A stretch of DNA of 64,000 nucleotides from Saxidomus purpurata (taxonomy: Eukaryota > Mollusca > Bivalvia > Venerida > Veneridae). The number at the start of each line of letters is the position of its first letter. The first letter of the stretch is position 1. The position numbers and the translations under genes were made by a program. The DNA lies in contig JAFMSR010000003.1 in NCBI GenBank assembly GCA_022818135.1, positions 30,577,962 to 30,641,961 on the forward strand, written 5' to 3'. The notes under the pieces are model-generated. The model searched no databases and was not told where the DNA came from. It was given only the letters and a program-made list of their open reading frames with translations. This document shows positions 48,504 through 59,610 of the stretch, one piece after another.

Positions 48504-49830
48504 TCACCAGATTCAATCAAAAGTATCTCTGCAAAGTTAATTACAAATAGTTTGGTGTCTAAGCCTTTAAGTTGTGCTGTAGCAAAAGATGGGTAATTTT
48601 TTCCTTTAAAATGAGGTTTTCTCGCGTCTGAAGATGCAGAAAGTCAGAAATTGGTTAGTTGCTTCTCTTGTTCGACATCTGTCTTCTGATGCTGATGTTG
48701 GACTTTTTTCTGTGTCAATATTTGATTTAGGGAAGCTTTTTCCCTTACCTGGAAACCAGCATCCAGTCACTGATTCTAAAGTAACACAGCACATATGAAA
48801 CAGAATAGAATATAGATAGTTTATATCTCCGTTTTAAGACAGGAATGGGATGGGATCGGTTTGTTCCCTTCAGTAAGTCACCCCTAACGGCAATTTCTAC
48901 AAAAGTTATTCCTTCTCGTGACAGTCTGTAGCGGGAGAGAATTTTTCCCCATCATGAAGGTCAGCCAGGCTGGCTCTTGGTCTAAAAATGCGTCTTTGGC
49001 GTCTCTGGCGCCATGGTCTTAAGAACGGTCGTACGACCCAGTTTTAACTAAGACAAGAAAAAAAGTGATACTACGTATCACAGCGGGCCTAGAAACACAG
49101 CTTTCATGTCAATATTTTAAAATGGGAGATGAAAATTAACTTTACAGACTTCAGTATAATAGAGACAGAATAAATTCATGTTCTAGGTTCGTGTAAAGCA
49201 AATACTTGGCTATTTGGTCTCTGCATTTACAATTTACTGTTTCTCATTTTCAGTGTGTCATATATGACTTAAAAAGAAACAAAAACATATCTATGAAAAA
49301 GCTTTCAATGATCTTTACGCTCTTTCCGTTTTTTTTTTCATTCAGCGTTAATTAAAACAAAGTTAACGCAGCAATATTATAATATGTTCTACGCTATGTT
49401 CCATTAAAGTGATTCTTAGAATATACAATACTATTCCTACCTCTATCCTCACAAACTCTTTTGCAGTCAAAATGTTTGTAAACAAACCAACGCACATTTT
49501 CACGACTACTGACAAGTCTCGTTATTTAAAAGTGCATCCCGGCCAATTAGTTAACTTTGGCTACCTGTCAGTTTATTGTTGTAAACCAGTTTGATAACAT
49601 GAAATGTAAACCAGTCTGATAAAAATAGACTGCCAGTGACTGTACAGTGAAACTTCCATTAAAAAACAAACTAAAGTGTGATTGTACATTTTAAATTAAA
49701 ACAAGAAGTACTTTTAAAAAAGATAGTCAGAGCAATTTTTAGTATATGAAAGCGATTGTTAGCTAGATTTTTATAGTAAAAAATAATTTTATTCAGTCGG
49801 AATACGCCAAATGTCACATTGTGAGAAAAG

Positions 49831-49916
49831 GACCTTGACCGGGATTCGAACCCATGTAGCTTCGGTTGCAAAGTTGTCATACTGAGTGCTCTCCCGACTG
49901 AGCTAACTGGGCACTT
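49831..49916 (-). repeat. tRNA-derived SINE head or tRNA pseudogene
   Basis: On the minus strand TAGCTCAGTCGGGAGAGC is a good A-box/D-arm and GGGTTCGAATCCC a perfect B-box/T-loop, at tRNA spacing. The acceptor stem (TGCCCAG against CAAGGTC) and the anticodon stem do not pair, so it is not a working tRNA. Confidence 0.55.
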
Positions 49917-50279
49917 GTCAATATTATCCCTAATAGTAATTAAATATCTATCGGGACATGTGTATCAGGAAAACAAACTTAATCCTTGTTTTTCTTATCA
50001 AATATACTACTAGACATATTGACCGTTATTCACTGGCCGAGAAAGTATAAATACTCTACACTTATATTTAACATTAATTTGGCTGTAACAACATATCATG
50101 TTGATAGATATGAATTATCTACGTACTTAAATTATTAACCCATTCAAGAAAGACTGAAACCGCAAGTGTATTTTATTGTCTATTCTCATTCGGTATTATC
50201 CAATTAGAAGTTGCCTTACAGCGTAAATTTCTCATTTAAAAAATGTTATACATTCTACCTGTCATTTTATTGGCGGTTG

Positions 50280-50420
50280 AAGAGTTCCAAACTTCCGGTC
50301 AAACGCGAGCTTAATACGGCTGCGTCATAGTAACGTAATTGATCCACATTACCCGATACCGGAAGATAACGGATATCGGTTTTTATACTGGCCGAACAAT
50401 AAAAACTTTTCACTACTTTT
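50280..50420. promoter_or_regulatory. Second promoter-like island
   Basis: CpG-enriched patch with two ETS-type sites (CTTCCGG at 50292, ATACCGGAAG ending 50365) and TGCGTCATAG at 50321. The latter ten bases also occur at 46171, and ATACCGGAAG also ends at 46077. No gene start can be tied to it. Confidence 0.25.
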
Positions 50421-51554
50421 TAAACGTTTACATAAGCATATAAAATAATTTGACGTTTACATGGATAAAAGATAGAAATATCAACTTTTTGACAATTTTA
50501 AAGCTACACAATGAACAGTGGTTTTAACCCATTTCTTCACCGTACCTTCGTAGGCGATTTTCATTTATTTCATAACATTTTGTTCAAAGAACTATACACT
50601 ACTTCACTTACATGTTACATTTTCCAAACCCGTATTAAATATAGCGGCCCGCAACATGTCGTACGACCGTTGATAAAATGCCCCTCTGATAAAACGCTCC
50701 AAGAGATTTCCTCCCTGTCCGCCCGAAATTTGCGTATTTCGGTGTCAATAGTTTTAATGTTTCTGGCCTTGCGACCTTTATTTTTTAAATCTCACTCTCC
50801 TTGCATCAAAATCTATCTGTTGTGTTGCGTTTTCAGTGTACGTTTTTGATATTCTGCGTTCAACTCTCTTTGAAAACCCTATACATTACTTGGGTTAAGG
50901 TGTTGTACACGTCATAAATATTGCAAGTAGTCTTATCTTATTATGGTATAGAGGTTTTACATTGCTTGTTAAGCCAAAAAGCAGTGTTTGACTCCCGGGT
51001 CGCTGATTGACGCCACTCATTGGATTTGTTTGGGCTTCGTTGATCAGATTCAGAAAATTTTAAAACTATTTAAGAGGCTTTGTGCATCAAAACAATAAAC
51101 ATGCAATCCAGTATTCACGACATAGATACTCTGTGGTATTTACGACTATGTACCGTGGTCTGTACATTTCATTAACTCCAGCGATTTGTTATAAAACACG
51201 GTATGCCTCTCTTCGTGCTAGCTTTCAGTAAATAGAGAACGGATCGAAACACAAGTGTATCTGGTATCAGATACCGCGTGTTTCATTCTCCATCTGTTTG
51301 TCATAGCTAATGAAATACAATCTTGGCATGTACTGATTATGTTTATGCAAATGTTTAAAACTGCAATACATCAGTTGTCATGATACCTGTACTCAACAGG
51401 CCGTATAGCATGTACCCTATGGCTCCATAATTTGTAAACCCCAAAAAAAGATAGTTACTCTTAACATTTTATGATTTTTATAAGCAAATGCATGTTAATA
51501 AAACTGTTTTGCCGTGACAAAAAGTACAATAAGTAGACATATCACTAAATGACC

Positions 51555-52280
51555 TTGCACAAAAACTAAAACAGAGATATTGTTATAGGCAATAACTTTG
51601 TAATTTGTCAAGATATAGTTATGGTTCCTATACACTGCACTTCCTCTCATTGTGCTTGACCATTGTATGAAGTTTTACTGAATTCCAACCAGTAGTTTTG
51701 AAGTTATGCTCCGGAAAAAAAGCAACAAAGGACAATAACTCTGTAATTAGTCAAGATGGAGTTATGGTTCTTGTACACTGTACTTTTTCTCATTGTGCTT
51801 GACCACTATATGAAGTTGTATTAAATTCCAACCAGTAGTTTTCAAGTTATGCTCTGGACAAGGAAAAGTAACAAAGGGCAATAACTATGTAATTAGTCAA
51901 GATGGAGTTATGGTTATTTTGCACTGCACTTCCTCTTAATGTGCTTGTCCATTGTATGAAGTTGTATTGAATTCCAACAAGTAGTTTTCAAGTTATGCTC
52001 TGGACAAGGAAAAGTAACAAAGGGCAATAACTCTGTAATAACTCAAGATATAGTTCTTGTACACTGCACTTCCTCTCATTGTGCTTGGCCATTGTATGAA
52101 GTTTTATTATATTCCAACCAGTAGATTTCAAGTTATGCTCCGGACAAGGAAAAGTAACAAAGGGCAATAACTCTGTAATAAGGCAAGTTGGAGTTATGGT
52201 TCTTGTGCACTGCGCACTTCCTCTCAATGTGCTTGTCCATTGTATGAAGTTGTATTGAATTCCATCAAGTACTTTTCAAG
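51555..52280 (+). mobile_element. Tandem-core element, left part (about five ~145-bp units), interrupted
   Basis: Units contain CAATAACTCTGTAAT, CAAGATGGAGTTATGG, CACTGCACTTCCTCTCAT and AGTAGTTTTCAAGTTATGC. They start near 51590, 51733, 51880, 52025 and 52166. The last unit stops after TTTTCAAG at 52280, where every other unit continues TTATGCTC(C/T)GGACAAGG. That continuation is found at 59501. The design matches the pearl-like elements elsewhere in the window, but the unit sequence differs. Confidence 0.8.
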
Positions 52281-53793
52281 GGGTTACAGTGAATACCGGA
52301 ATCGACTTCACTACCGAAATATACCGGAATCGGTTTTCGATTACCGGAATCGACTTAATACAGGCGTTGTATCTAATTAATTGTATTAAATACATGTAAA
52401 TATGATAGAATGTATGATATTTGACTCGTATGCAAAGTTTTAGAAAATAATATTAAGCCAAAAATGACTTTGGGAGAGTTTTTTATATTATAGTTAAATA
52501 TGTTACAATCGGTGTTCATAACATCTGCGAACCTGTGAGAATCACAATTATACCTCAAAGGTATGTATATATAGTTGATGGAGTATAACTATTTTGAACG
52601 TTACATTTTTGAAGAAATGATTTTGAAATAAAATGATTCTGAAATAATAACATTTTACAGGTCCTAAGCTGAGTGTATGTGAATAAATAAATGAATGAAA
52701 TATTAAATAAATACAAGAAATATTCTTTTAAATTTATTCACAAAACATACAATATTCAACGAAACATTCAATAATTTATCATATACCAATTAACACATCA
52801 TACATAACAATCATCTAGCTATAGCAGGCTGTGTATGAAATCCAAACTTATACATGTATGGTTCGAAGTGGTTGCCACTGATCTGTTCTGTTCAGAGTTC
52901 AGAAGATGTTGGGATTAGAAGAGAAACTGTGATTGTATTTACATGTTTATCTAATGTTAAGATTTTAACTGAAGTTGTAAACATATAATTATAAGAAAAC
53001 AAATACCCCTTAGACAAGATTATAGCAAGAATGATTATCATTCAATCTTACTGTTAGTTTTGTACTGGACAATTGAACATATTTAGGTTTAAATAAAAAA
53101 CAAATATCAAATAGCTGTGTTACGACAGTTGCTCCCCAAATTTTGGTAAGTAGCCAAGTTACGCTGTTACATATAAAAAGACAACTTATATTATGAAAAA
53201 GAAATACACAACAAACATGTATTATTAAAATGTCCGATATTTCAGTTTTACACGGCGGTTCGGCTCAGCGCAGTTGCTTCCCAAATTAGGGTAAGTAGCC
53301 GAGTTACGCCTGTAAATAAGAAGTAGGTCTCCAATACAAGAGTGTGAATATGCATCTGTACCGATCACCCTAGAGAAATTTAATGTGTGGCTGCGGGCTG
53401 CTTTTATTTAAATATACTGCCTTTATTGGTTAACTTCAATGTATTAAATACTGCTTTACACAGTGTCTTTAAATATTCTATAACACTTCTTCTGTTTTTC
53501 ACAGTGTCTAAATATTCTATAATACTACTTCTGTAGTAGGAATTGTAGCCAGTTCAGCTTTATCTATTAATTCTTTGTTTTTCAGTCCCATTACAAAATT
53601 ATTCATGATAAGTTCTTGACTGTTTTTTCAATCATATGAATCTCTGTAGGATACAGTGTCAATAATTGTTTATTTAGAAAATTGCCACTTGTTACAAAAA
53701 TAGGAACTTAGACAATGTACCCATTGCCAGGGTTTTTTTAATGTCGAATCATGGACAGCATTTTTTTTGCCAATTTTGAAATGGTTAATGTGT
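52281..53793. other. Left part of 7.2 kb insert: 3' flank of the OTU-MULE gene
   Basis: No frame. It opens with several close copies of ACCGGAATCG (52295-52355) that may be subterminal transposon repeats. Further in are two copies of a 43-bp motif (53126-53168 and 53271-53313) sharing CAGTTGCT(C/T)CCCAAATT and GTAAGTAGCC(A/G)AGTTACGC. Confidence 0.5.
53126..53313. repeat. Pair of 43-bp direct repeats
   Basis: Copies at 53126-53168 and 53271-53313, about 145 bp apart, differ at a handful of positions. They lie downstream of the transposase stop codon and could be subterminal binding sites of the transposon. That role is inference. Confidence 0.7.
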
Positions 53794-56749
53794 TCATGTC
53801 CTGGCTTTCTTCAAAGTCACCGTCCTAATATTTATTTTCCTCTTACGCTGACCTGGCTTCTTACCGTCTGTCCTTGGTGCGATACATGAACTATGTCCGT
53901 CCGTCGACACGACAACCCTGTCTATTTTGACCACGAACTGTCGATAGCGTTTGTACAGGTTGGTCCTCTGCTGGTCCGTCATGTCAATCCATATGTCTTT
54001 TGTCACCTGGAAGTGCTTGTGAGTGACAGCCAGGCGGAAACTACCTGTTGAGCAAAGCGCACTTCTCAGTTCCTTAAATTGACCAATTACCAGTCGCTTG
54101 ACCAACCTGACAAACTCAGGTAGACTCTTGGATTGCCAGTCAACAGTCTGCTTCAAGACATGATTGATAGACTCACAATTGTTGTTCGTCCAGTCACTGG
54201 AGATAAGTCCGTCACGTAGGGGCTCGTTGACCTTGGTTTTTATGTGACCTTTTAGGCGCTTTTGAAAATACTGAACAAATTTGTCAGAAAAATTTGCGCA
54301 GTAACTTTCAATCTCGTCACACTTGCTGTCAAAGCAAATGTCGTCCGTCACGTTTGCAAGACCCTCCCGTCCAAAGAGCATGGTAAGGATAACAGATCTG
54401 TCAAGTCTGGGTACCCCGTCGTCCTCCAAGTGCTGTCGTGCGTTTTGTTCCAAGTGTCGGGTACATAACACATGAGTAGATTGGGGGAACTCAGTGGTTA
54501 TGGCTTTAACCATTGCTTGTTCATCGTCAGAACCGATGACAAGTTTCGTCAAGTTTGTCCCAGCTAACTTCAATTTCAAATGATGAAAGAAGTAGCTGTA
54601 GGTCTCGTAGTCACTGTTGTCGTGTACGAACATTGGTCCAATGAAAAGAGGGGGTTGTTCAGTCCTTTGTCTATCTACCGTTAACTGTTTGTAGCATGTA
54701 ACCGTTACGTGCATTTTACACAACATGAAGGTCTTGTCAACTCCAAGAACCGTCTGCCCAGTACAACATAGCTTCTTTAAGTCCTCAATTTGGTCGTCCG
54801 TATACAGTATTGTAGTAGGGGATTTGCCACCGGTGCGTATGATAGACCTTACAAATTCGTCGTTGTCGGTGACCATATTTTCAAGGTGGCATATCTGGTC
54901 GGCAATGTTAGTCGAAGTAGTTTGTCCGTTTGTCTGAGCAGCTTTTGACTTTTGGTAACGTCTTTTATTGTAAATGGACTCCATGGTCGGTCTCGTCGTC
55001 TCGTCATATTTATCCTTCATTGTCAGGTATATGTCTGCAGGCGTACATTTCTGATTCGTCAGTTCGTCAATGTCAGCCATGACATGATCCGGTCTTCGGA
55101 CAAATCCCTCATCTGTCTTAGCTAAACCATGGGGTGCTAGTCCAGGAAATTTCCCAACATACTCTACCATGGCCAAAGGACTTTCTAGACCCCCCTCACC
55201 TAACCATGTGACCTTTTTCTTGTAAGTTTTATCAAGTTTGTGAGTAGTGTAATACCTATGTAACACAACTACTTGTTCTTTCTCGGGCTGTGGATTTAAC
55301 GGGCGATACTCTACTTGTTTTTTGACCTGTTTCTTGACACAATAAATCCCATTTCTTAAAAATACACTACTCAAGTCACCATTTTCATGCAACACAAAGT
55401 AAGATTTAGGTGAAGAACCTGAAGATGAATTCCATATACCCCGGTCATCTGAAAATGCACTCCTTTTCCTATTTAACCTTTTGTCAATGTTGACCTTGTT
55501 ATTAATGAGGAAGAAAACATTATCCTTAGAACCACTTGGGATATGCAACAGGCCTGGAGTGTCTTTGAGGAGATGGGAAATGACAGTACTGGAGTCAAGA
55601 AACCCTGAAACTAGCGACCCTTGGTTATCACTCTGTAATTGTGAAGCACCAGGTGATTCAGTAATTGTATCTGCACATTGTTCAGATGAAATGACTGTTT
55701 CTTCCAATGCTTCACTAGGAGGTGTATTGGAGACCACTGGAGTTGGACTGTTGGTTGAATCAGTCACTGTCTCAAGACCTGACATGCCTGATACAGTGTC
55801 TGACTCATCCACCATTCCACATCCAGTTTCAGCTGGGCTCGAATCATTGGATGATTCAGTCACTAAATCTCGCATGGAGATGTCAGATAAAGTGACAGCC
55901 TCATCCAATGTTTCGCACCCATACATATGAAATGAATCAGACTGATCACCCTCAAACAATGGAAACTTATCTACACTAATGTCTGGACTGCCATCATTCT
56001 TGAAAGAGTCTATTCGTTCACTGGTAGTTGGATTTGACTTACTATCCTGGCTCACAGTGCTGGTACCCGGTGAACTGTCGACAATGTCATCTACGTGAGG
56101 TTTGTTCAACAGTGGGACAAAGTGATTAGCCCTGTAAGCTGACATATTTATAGGCGCTAACATAGATGTCCACATTATCATTATTTGTGGAACACACTCT
56201 TTCTGAACCTCACGACCAACTACAGTTCTAGTAAATGCTGAGGACAGTTCTGGTTTGATTTGTGGAGGAAAGTAAGATTGGATTGGTTCCCCGAGAGCAG
56301 CACTCAAAGCATAAATGTGCGCCATTTCGCTGTAAGTATTCTCTACTACCACATCTGAAACTAACTTCCTGTAATCACTAGTTACAATTCTAACATCATT
56401 CAGAAAATCATTGTACTTTCTCTGTGTATCATAATAAGCCCTATTTGTTACCAGTTCAATAGCAGTTAACAATCTCAGAAGAACATGGAATTGGTCGCTG
56501 CCTGTTAGTGCAAACGAGACGGCTCTATATAAGCAGTTGCCGTCACCTACAGTAAGTGCTGGTGAATAAACAGAGTTCATAACTGGGTGAAACATATTGA
56601 GAACTTTCACGGACTCTTCATCTATTTCGTATGTTGGATCTGTCTGGTGCTTTGGCACGTCAACTCTATATGTATGAAGAAGTTTTGCCTCTGATTTAGT
56701 TTGGTTTATCAAACCATTTCTACGGTTTGACAGCAAGGCAGTGTGTAGT
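53794..56749 (-). CDS. OTU protease-like domain fused to MULE DDE transposase (main exon)
   Basis: A single exon of about 984 codons. Numbering below is from the TTG at 56736. Residues 62-210 form an OTU-type cysteine-protease domain: GDGNCLYRAVS gives Asp65 and Cys68, and NHFVPL gives His205, so the catalytic positions are kept. The surrounding order (HIYALSAALG, IMIMWTS) also resembles vertnin-like proteins. Residues 215-400 are an acidic Ser/Thr-rich linker. Residues 640-900 are a MULE transposase: Asp667 (LGVDKTF), Asp737 (VIGSDDEQAM), the C-x2-H motif Cys758/His761 and Glu855 (NNNCESINH). The tail is basic. The frame stays open upstream to about 56842 without an ATG, and an acceptor TTTCAG sits at 56750-56755 (minus strand), so the start lies in an upstream exon; the first internal ATG is residue 48. 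No stop or frameshift breaks it, so it may be active. Confidence 0.85.
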
Positions 56750-57344
56750 CTGAAATTACATCGGTGGTCGCGTGTAAATATTTTACATTGATATGAAAAT
56801 ATATGTTCCGCTATCTGACAAAAGGTGCCTTATACATGTATTCAAACCGTTAAACGAATTTGAAAGCTGTGCAAGTTACTGTTATATTAGATTTTCAGTT
56901 TAAAGTTCCAGAAATACAATTACAAGTACATGTAGCTTTTATTTTACAGAGTCAAATCTCTTACAGGCGGAAATGTTCGCAAGGCATAACGCTCGACTAT
57001 ACTATTCCCCGATTATACGCAAATAATCAAGTAATTACTCAGCAACATTCTCAACTTATCTCAACACCTTGCATTTTTATTCCTTTATAGAATCGATTGT
57101 CATAATCGTATTCACCCATTTATTTCAATTATATACACTTGTCAGTACTTATGCAGGAAATGATGTTTTATAGCAAGTATTTCATGCAAGTAATTTTTTT
57201 AAATTCGTGAGTTGTACTTAAATGGATGTTTCGCTATATCTGCAGTAATGATATCAGAATGAACAAATGAATAAATAGAAGTCATTATTTTTTTTACTTC
57301 TATTATCAGAAACTGGTATGCAAGAAAAAGAATATATCGCTGGC

Positions 57345-57420
57345 TGCACGTGCAGATGGCAGAGCCTCGTTACCGCCAAAAACAGTTACCCTTGAACCAG
57401 ATACTCCCATCTGCACATTT
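57345..57420 (-). other. Inverted repeat enclosing a Cys/Trp-rich peptide frame
   Basis: GTGCAGATGG and CCATCTGCAC form a 10-bp inverted repeat around about 50 bp. In one minus-strand frame it reads CPKCADGSIWFKGNCFW, reminiscent of the first strand of C-type lectin domains, followed by a GTAACG donor-like site and a stop. It may be a lone exon, a decayed exon or chance. Confidence 0.2.
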
Positions 57421-58206
57421 CGGACAATATTGATCAAAAAATGTACTTTTTGTATAAAACTTATAATGATTATACTTCTTGGCATTACATGCATTTGTAA
57501 AAAATTGGTCCATTTACTGTGCAGCAGGCAAGTTAGTATTATACATCATTTCATTCTTTCAGCATGTTAATTTCCTTAAGAAATACACTATCGTTAATAA
57601 CAAGTAATATCCTAAATTTTAGTAACAAATAGACTTTCAAATAACGTACTAAGCTGAGCAATTACTTAAGTATTTTCATAAAATCGGGGCAAGAACTTTT
57701 TTGATAAATAAAAGGAAACAGCTTGGTTCGGTCTATATCATTTCTCAATCTATATATGTAAGTGGTGCTGGGACTTTAAAAAATTTCCAAAAGCATTTAA
57801 TACGGTCTGCCTTTAAGACACCCTTTCCCTAGTTAACGTTTTATGAGAAAGACCTATAATAACGAAGAAAGGCAACTGAGATGTGACCAATTTTCATTCA
57901 TTCATACACAGTTTACTGGCTACAATAATTAAATTTAATAATGCAAGTTCAAGTATTTTAATATGTCGGTATGTCGTTTCTTCTTATGCTTTTTACATGG
58001 TTTTAACTTAGCTGTTAAAAATAAACCAAAGAAAGGTCGTAATCTCAACTATCTTTGTTATTTCAGGTCTTCCATGAAATGAGCCTAATACAATAAACTA
58101 TTACATAAACATCAATATATGATCCACTTAAATTGATGCTGTACGAGGTACAAAACTAGTACAAATTCTCTAGCCTCCGAAAGCAACTGCCACTTTCTTA
58201 CAATGA

Positions 58207-58235
58207 ACATTATCGGTAGCAGGGCTCGAATCCAT
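58207..58235 (-). repeat. Pol III B-box-like remnant
   Basis: The minus strand has GGATTCGAGCCCTGC, close to a tRNA B box. No A box at the right distance and no tRNA stems are seen. A SINE scrap is possible. Confidence 0.25.
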
Positions 58236-58619
58236 GACCCTCAGACAATACAGTCATGTAAATATTATATATATTTAAAACATTGTGTAAAGATGAAGAA
58301 CTTTTTTTCCGAAAATTATCAAATTCATATGACCCAACGACACACAAAAATTGGCCTTCTGACAAACGTAACATTATTCTACAACAATTGATCGCTAAAA
58401 ACCATTTCATATTTGACTGTACTCTATCGTGGAAAAAGGAAATGAACGACAAGTACAAAACTAAAAGATGAACAATGACTTTCATAGAATTTTGTCATTT
58501 AGTATCTATTGAACATAATTAACTAATATTTTCCAATATATGAACTGCAATATTTTTAATTAAAATTATGTGAGCAAGCTAGCTCACTTCGACGTATATT
58601 TTCAGAAGGCCTATTTTCC

Positions 58620-58634
58620 CGTGCGCGGCGCACG
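58620..58634. other. CpG-rich perfect palindrome
   Basis: CGTGCGCGGCGCACG is a 7-bp perfect inverted repeat around one base, in otherwise AT-rich DNA. It contains five CpG steps. A protein-binding site is possible, but nothing else supports it. Confidence 0.5.
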
Positions 58635-58956
58635 CTTTCACAAAGGATCCGTGCGAGTACTATAATGTGCCTACACAACTACATACTTATTGACAGACAG
58701 ACAGACATACAGAAAGACAATATCGTTTATTCACTCAAGGTACATATAATACTACATGAGAATTTTCTTATATGTACGCGAAAGTATGTCATATTGAACA
58801 GTTACAGTTCAATTCGCCTATTCCGTAACAGTATTTCACTTTGTTATCAAGCCGTTTTAAAATGTTATAGCAGCAAAAATGAGGGAATACTCCCATATCG
58901 TAATAATCTCTGTTCTTTAAAAATGTATTATTAGATAGTATATTATGATTATTTGA

Positions 58957-58984
<28 letters not shown>
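58957..58984. repeat. (AT)n microsatellite
   Basis: Uninterrupted AT dinucleotide run within the presumed intron. Confidence 0.9.
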
Positions 58985-58988
<4 letters not shown>

Positions 58989-59296
58989 TCTTGCATTATA
59001 CAATTTAGATGGAAAACTCTGTTACAGATAGGGTGAATCAAAGCAGCGGGCCATTGCTGACATGTATACAACACGATTTCTTGGTATTGTCAAGTTTCTG
59101 CAAATTCTATTTTTTAAATGAGCAACTGTTATAAATTGTATCAGTAAACAAGTAACAAAATACATATCCATACAGAAAAATTACATTTTGATGTTGTTTT
59201 GAGTCGGACGTTACGTCTTACATTCATAAAGTCAATTACATAATTGCAATACCAATTATAATATATGTATACATGTCAGTTTTATAAATCGCTTAC

Positions 59297-59496
59297 CTTG
59301 ACAATGCTGAACTGCAGTCATAATCCAATCCTTTGAAAGCACAACACTTACACAAATAATTTAAACTGATTTGTGACCAAGATTTCAAGTCTGATTCATT
59401 AAGATTTGCACATTGTGCATGAACCCAATTTTTGCAATTAGCACATTGAATTGTATCATTTTCACATTCATTAGTACAGACAATACATGGAAACGC
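59297..59496 (-). CDS. PHD zinc-finger exon, probably upstream exon of the OTU-MULE gene
   Basis: The minus strand encodes CIVC, then CANCKNWVHAQC, then LCKCC. This is a C4-H-C3 zinc-ligand pattern with the Trp before the His, diagnostic of PHD fingers, which usually read histone tails. The exon ends TTGTCAAG before GTAAGC in phase 2. The OTU-MULE exon needs phase 2 at its acceptor, and the join makes an Arg codon. The 5' end is unclear: right of 59496 the frame runs straight into the tandem-core element with no acceptor at the border. A frame from an ATG at 59772 does read through, giving 159 codons. The exon is either 5'-truncated by the insertion or now begins in that repeat. Confidence 0.6.
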
Positions 59497-59610
59497 CAAG
59501 TTATGCTCCGGACAAGGAAAATGCATCGGACCGACTGCCCGACCGACCAACCACCGGGTGACTCCTATATATACCCCTAAACTTCGTTTTGGGATTACAA
59601 TAATGGTTTT
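59497..59610 (+). mobile_element. Tandem-core element, right end (continuation of 51555-52280)
   Basis: CAAGTTATGCTCCGGACAAG resumes the repeat unit exactly where 52280 breaks it. It is followed by a GACCGACTGCCCGACCGACC stretch and GGGTGACTCCTATATATACC, which I remember as the usual right end of such elements in bivalves. The boundary at 59610 is approximate. Confidence 0.65.

Larger units (their letters stand above)
48011..51554. other. Non-coding spacer
   Basis: Contains a G-rich run (48476-48503), a tRNA-like SINE remnant (49831-49916) and a second promoter-like island (50280-50420). I see no supported exon. The 112-codon open frame at 50511-50849 has no recognisable domain and biased hydrophobic composition. 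Confidence 0.6.
56750..59296 (-). other. Presumed intron of the PHD-OTU-MULE gene
   Basis: On the minus strand it has donor GTAAGC (59291-59296) and acceptor TGTAATTTCAG (56750-56760). It is AT-rich, with an (AT)n run (58957-58984), a GACA microsatellite near 58694-58707, a CpG-rich palindrome at 58620-58634, a B-box-like remnant near 58215-58230 and a Cys-rich hairpin-forming patch at 57345-57420. Confidence 0.55.

Noticed and set aside
49831..49916. Functional tRNA gene
   Set aside because: A and B boxes are good but the acceptor and anticodon stems do not pair.
50511..50849. 112-codon open frame after the second promoter-like island
   Set aside because: No domain, no conserved-looking motif, composition like translated AT-rich DNA. 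Position alone is not enough.
51988..52227. 79-codon minus-strand frame in the tandem units
   Set aside because: It is a translation of the 145-bp repeat, with the same peptide phrase recurring. No gene evidence.
52289..57115. GTGAATAC / GTATTCAC as inverted ends of the OTU-MULE transposon
   Set aside because: Only eight bases match exactly, no target duplication is found outside, and the PHD exon would be left out. The CAAG-bounded insert fits the data better.
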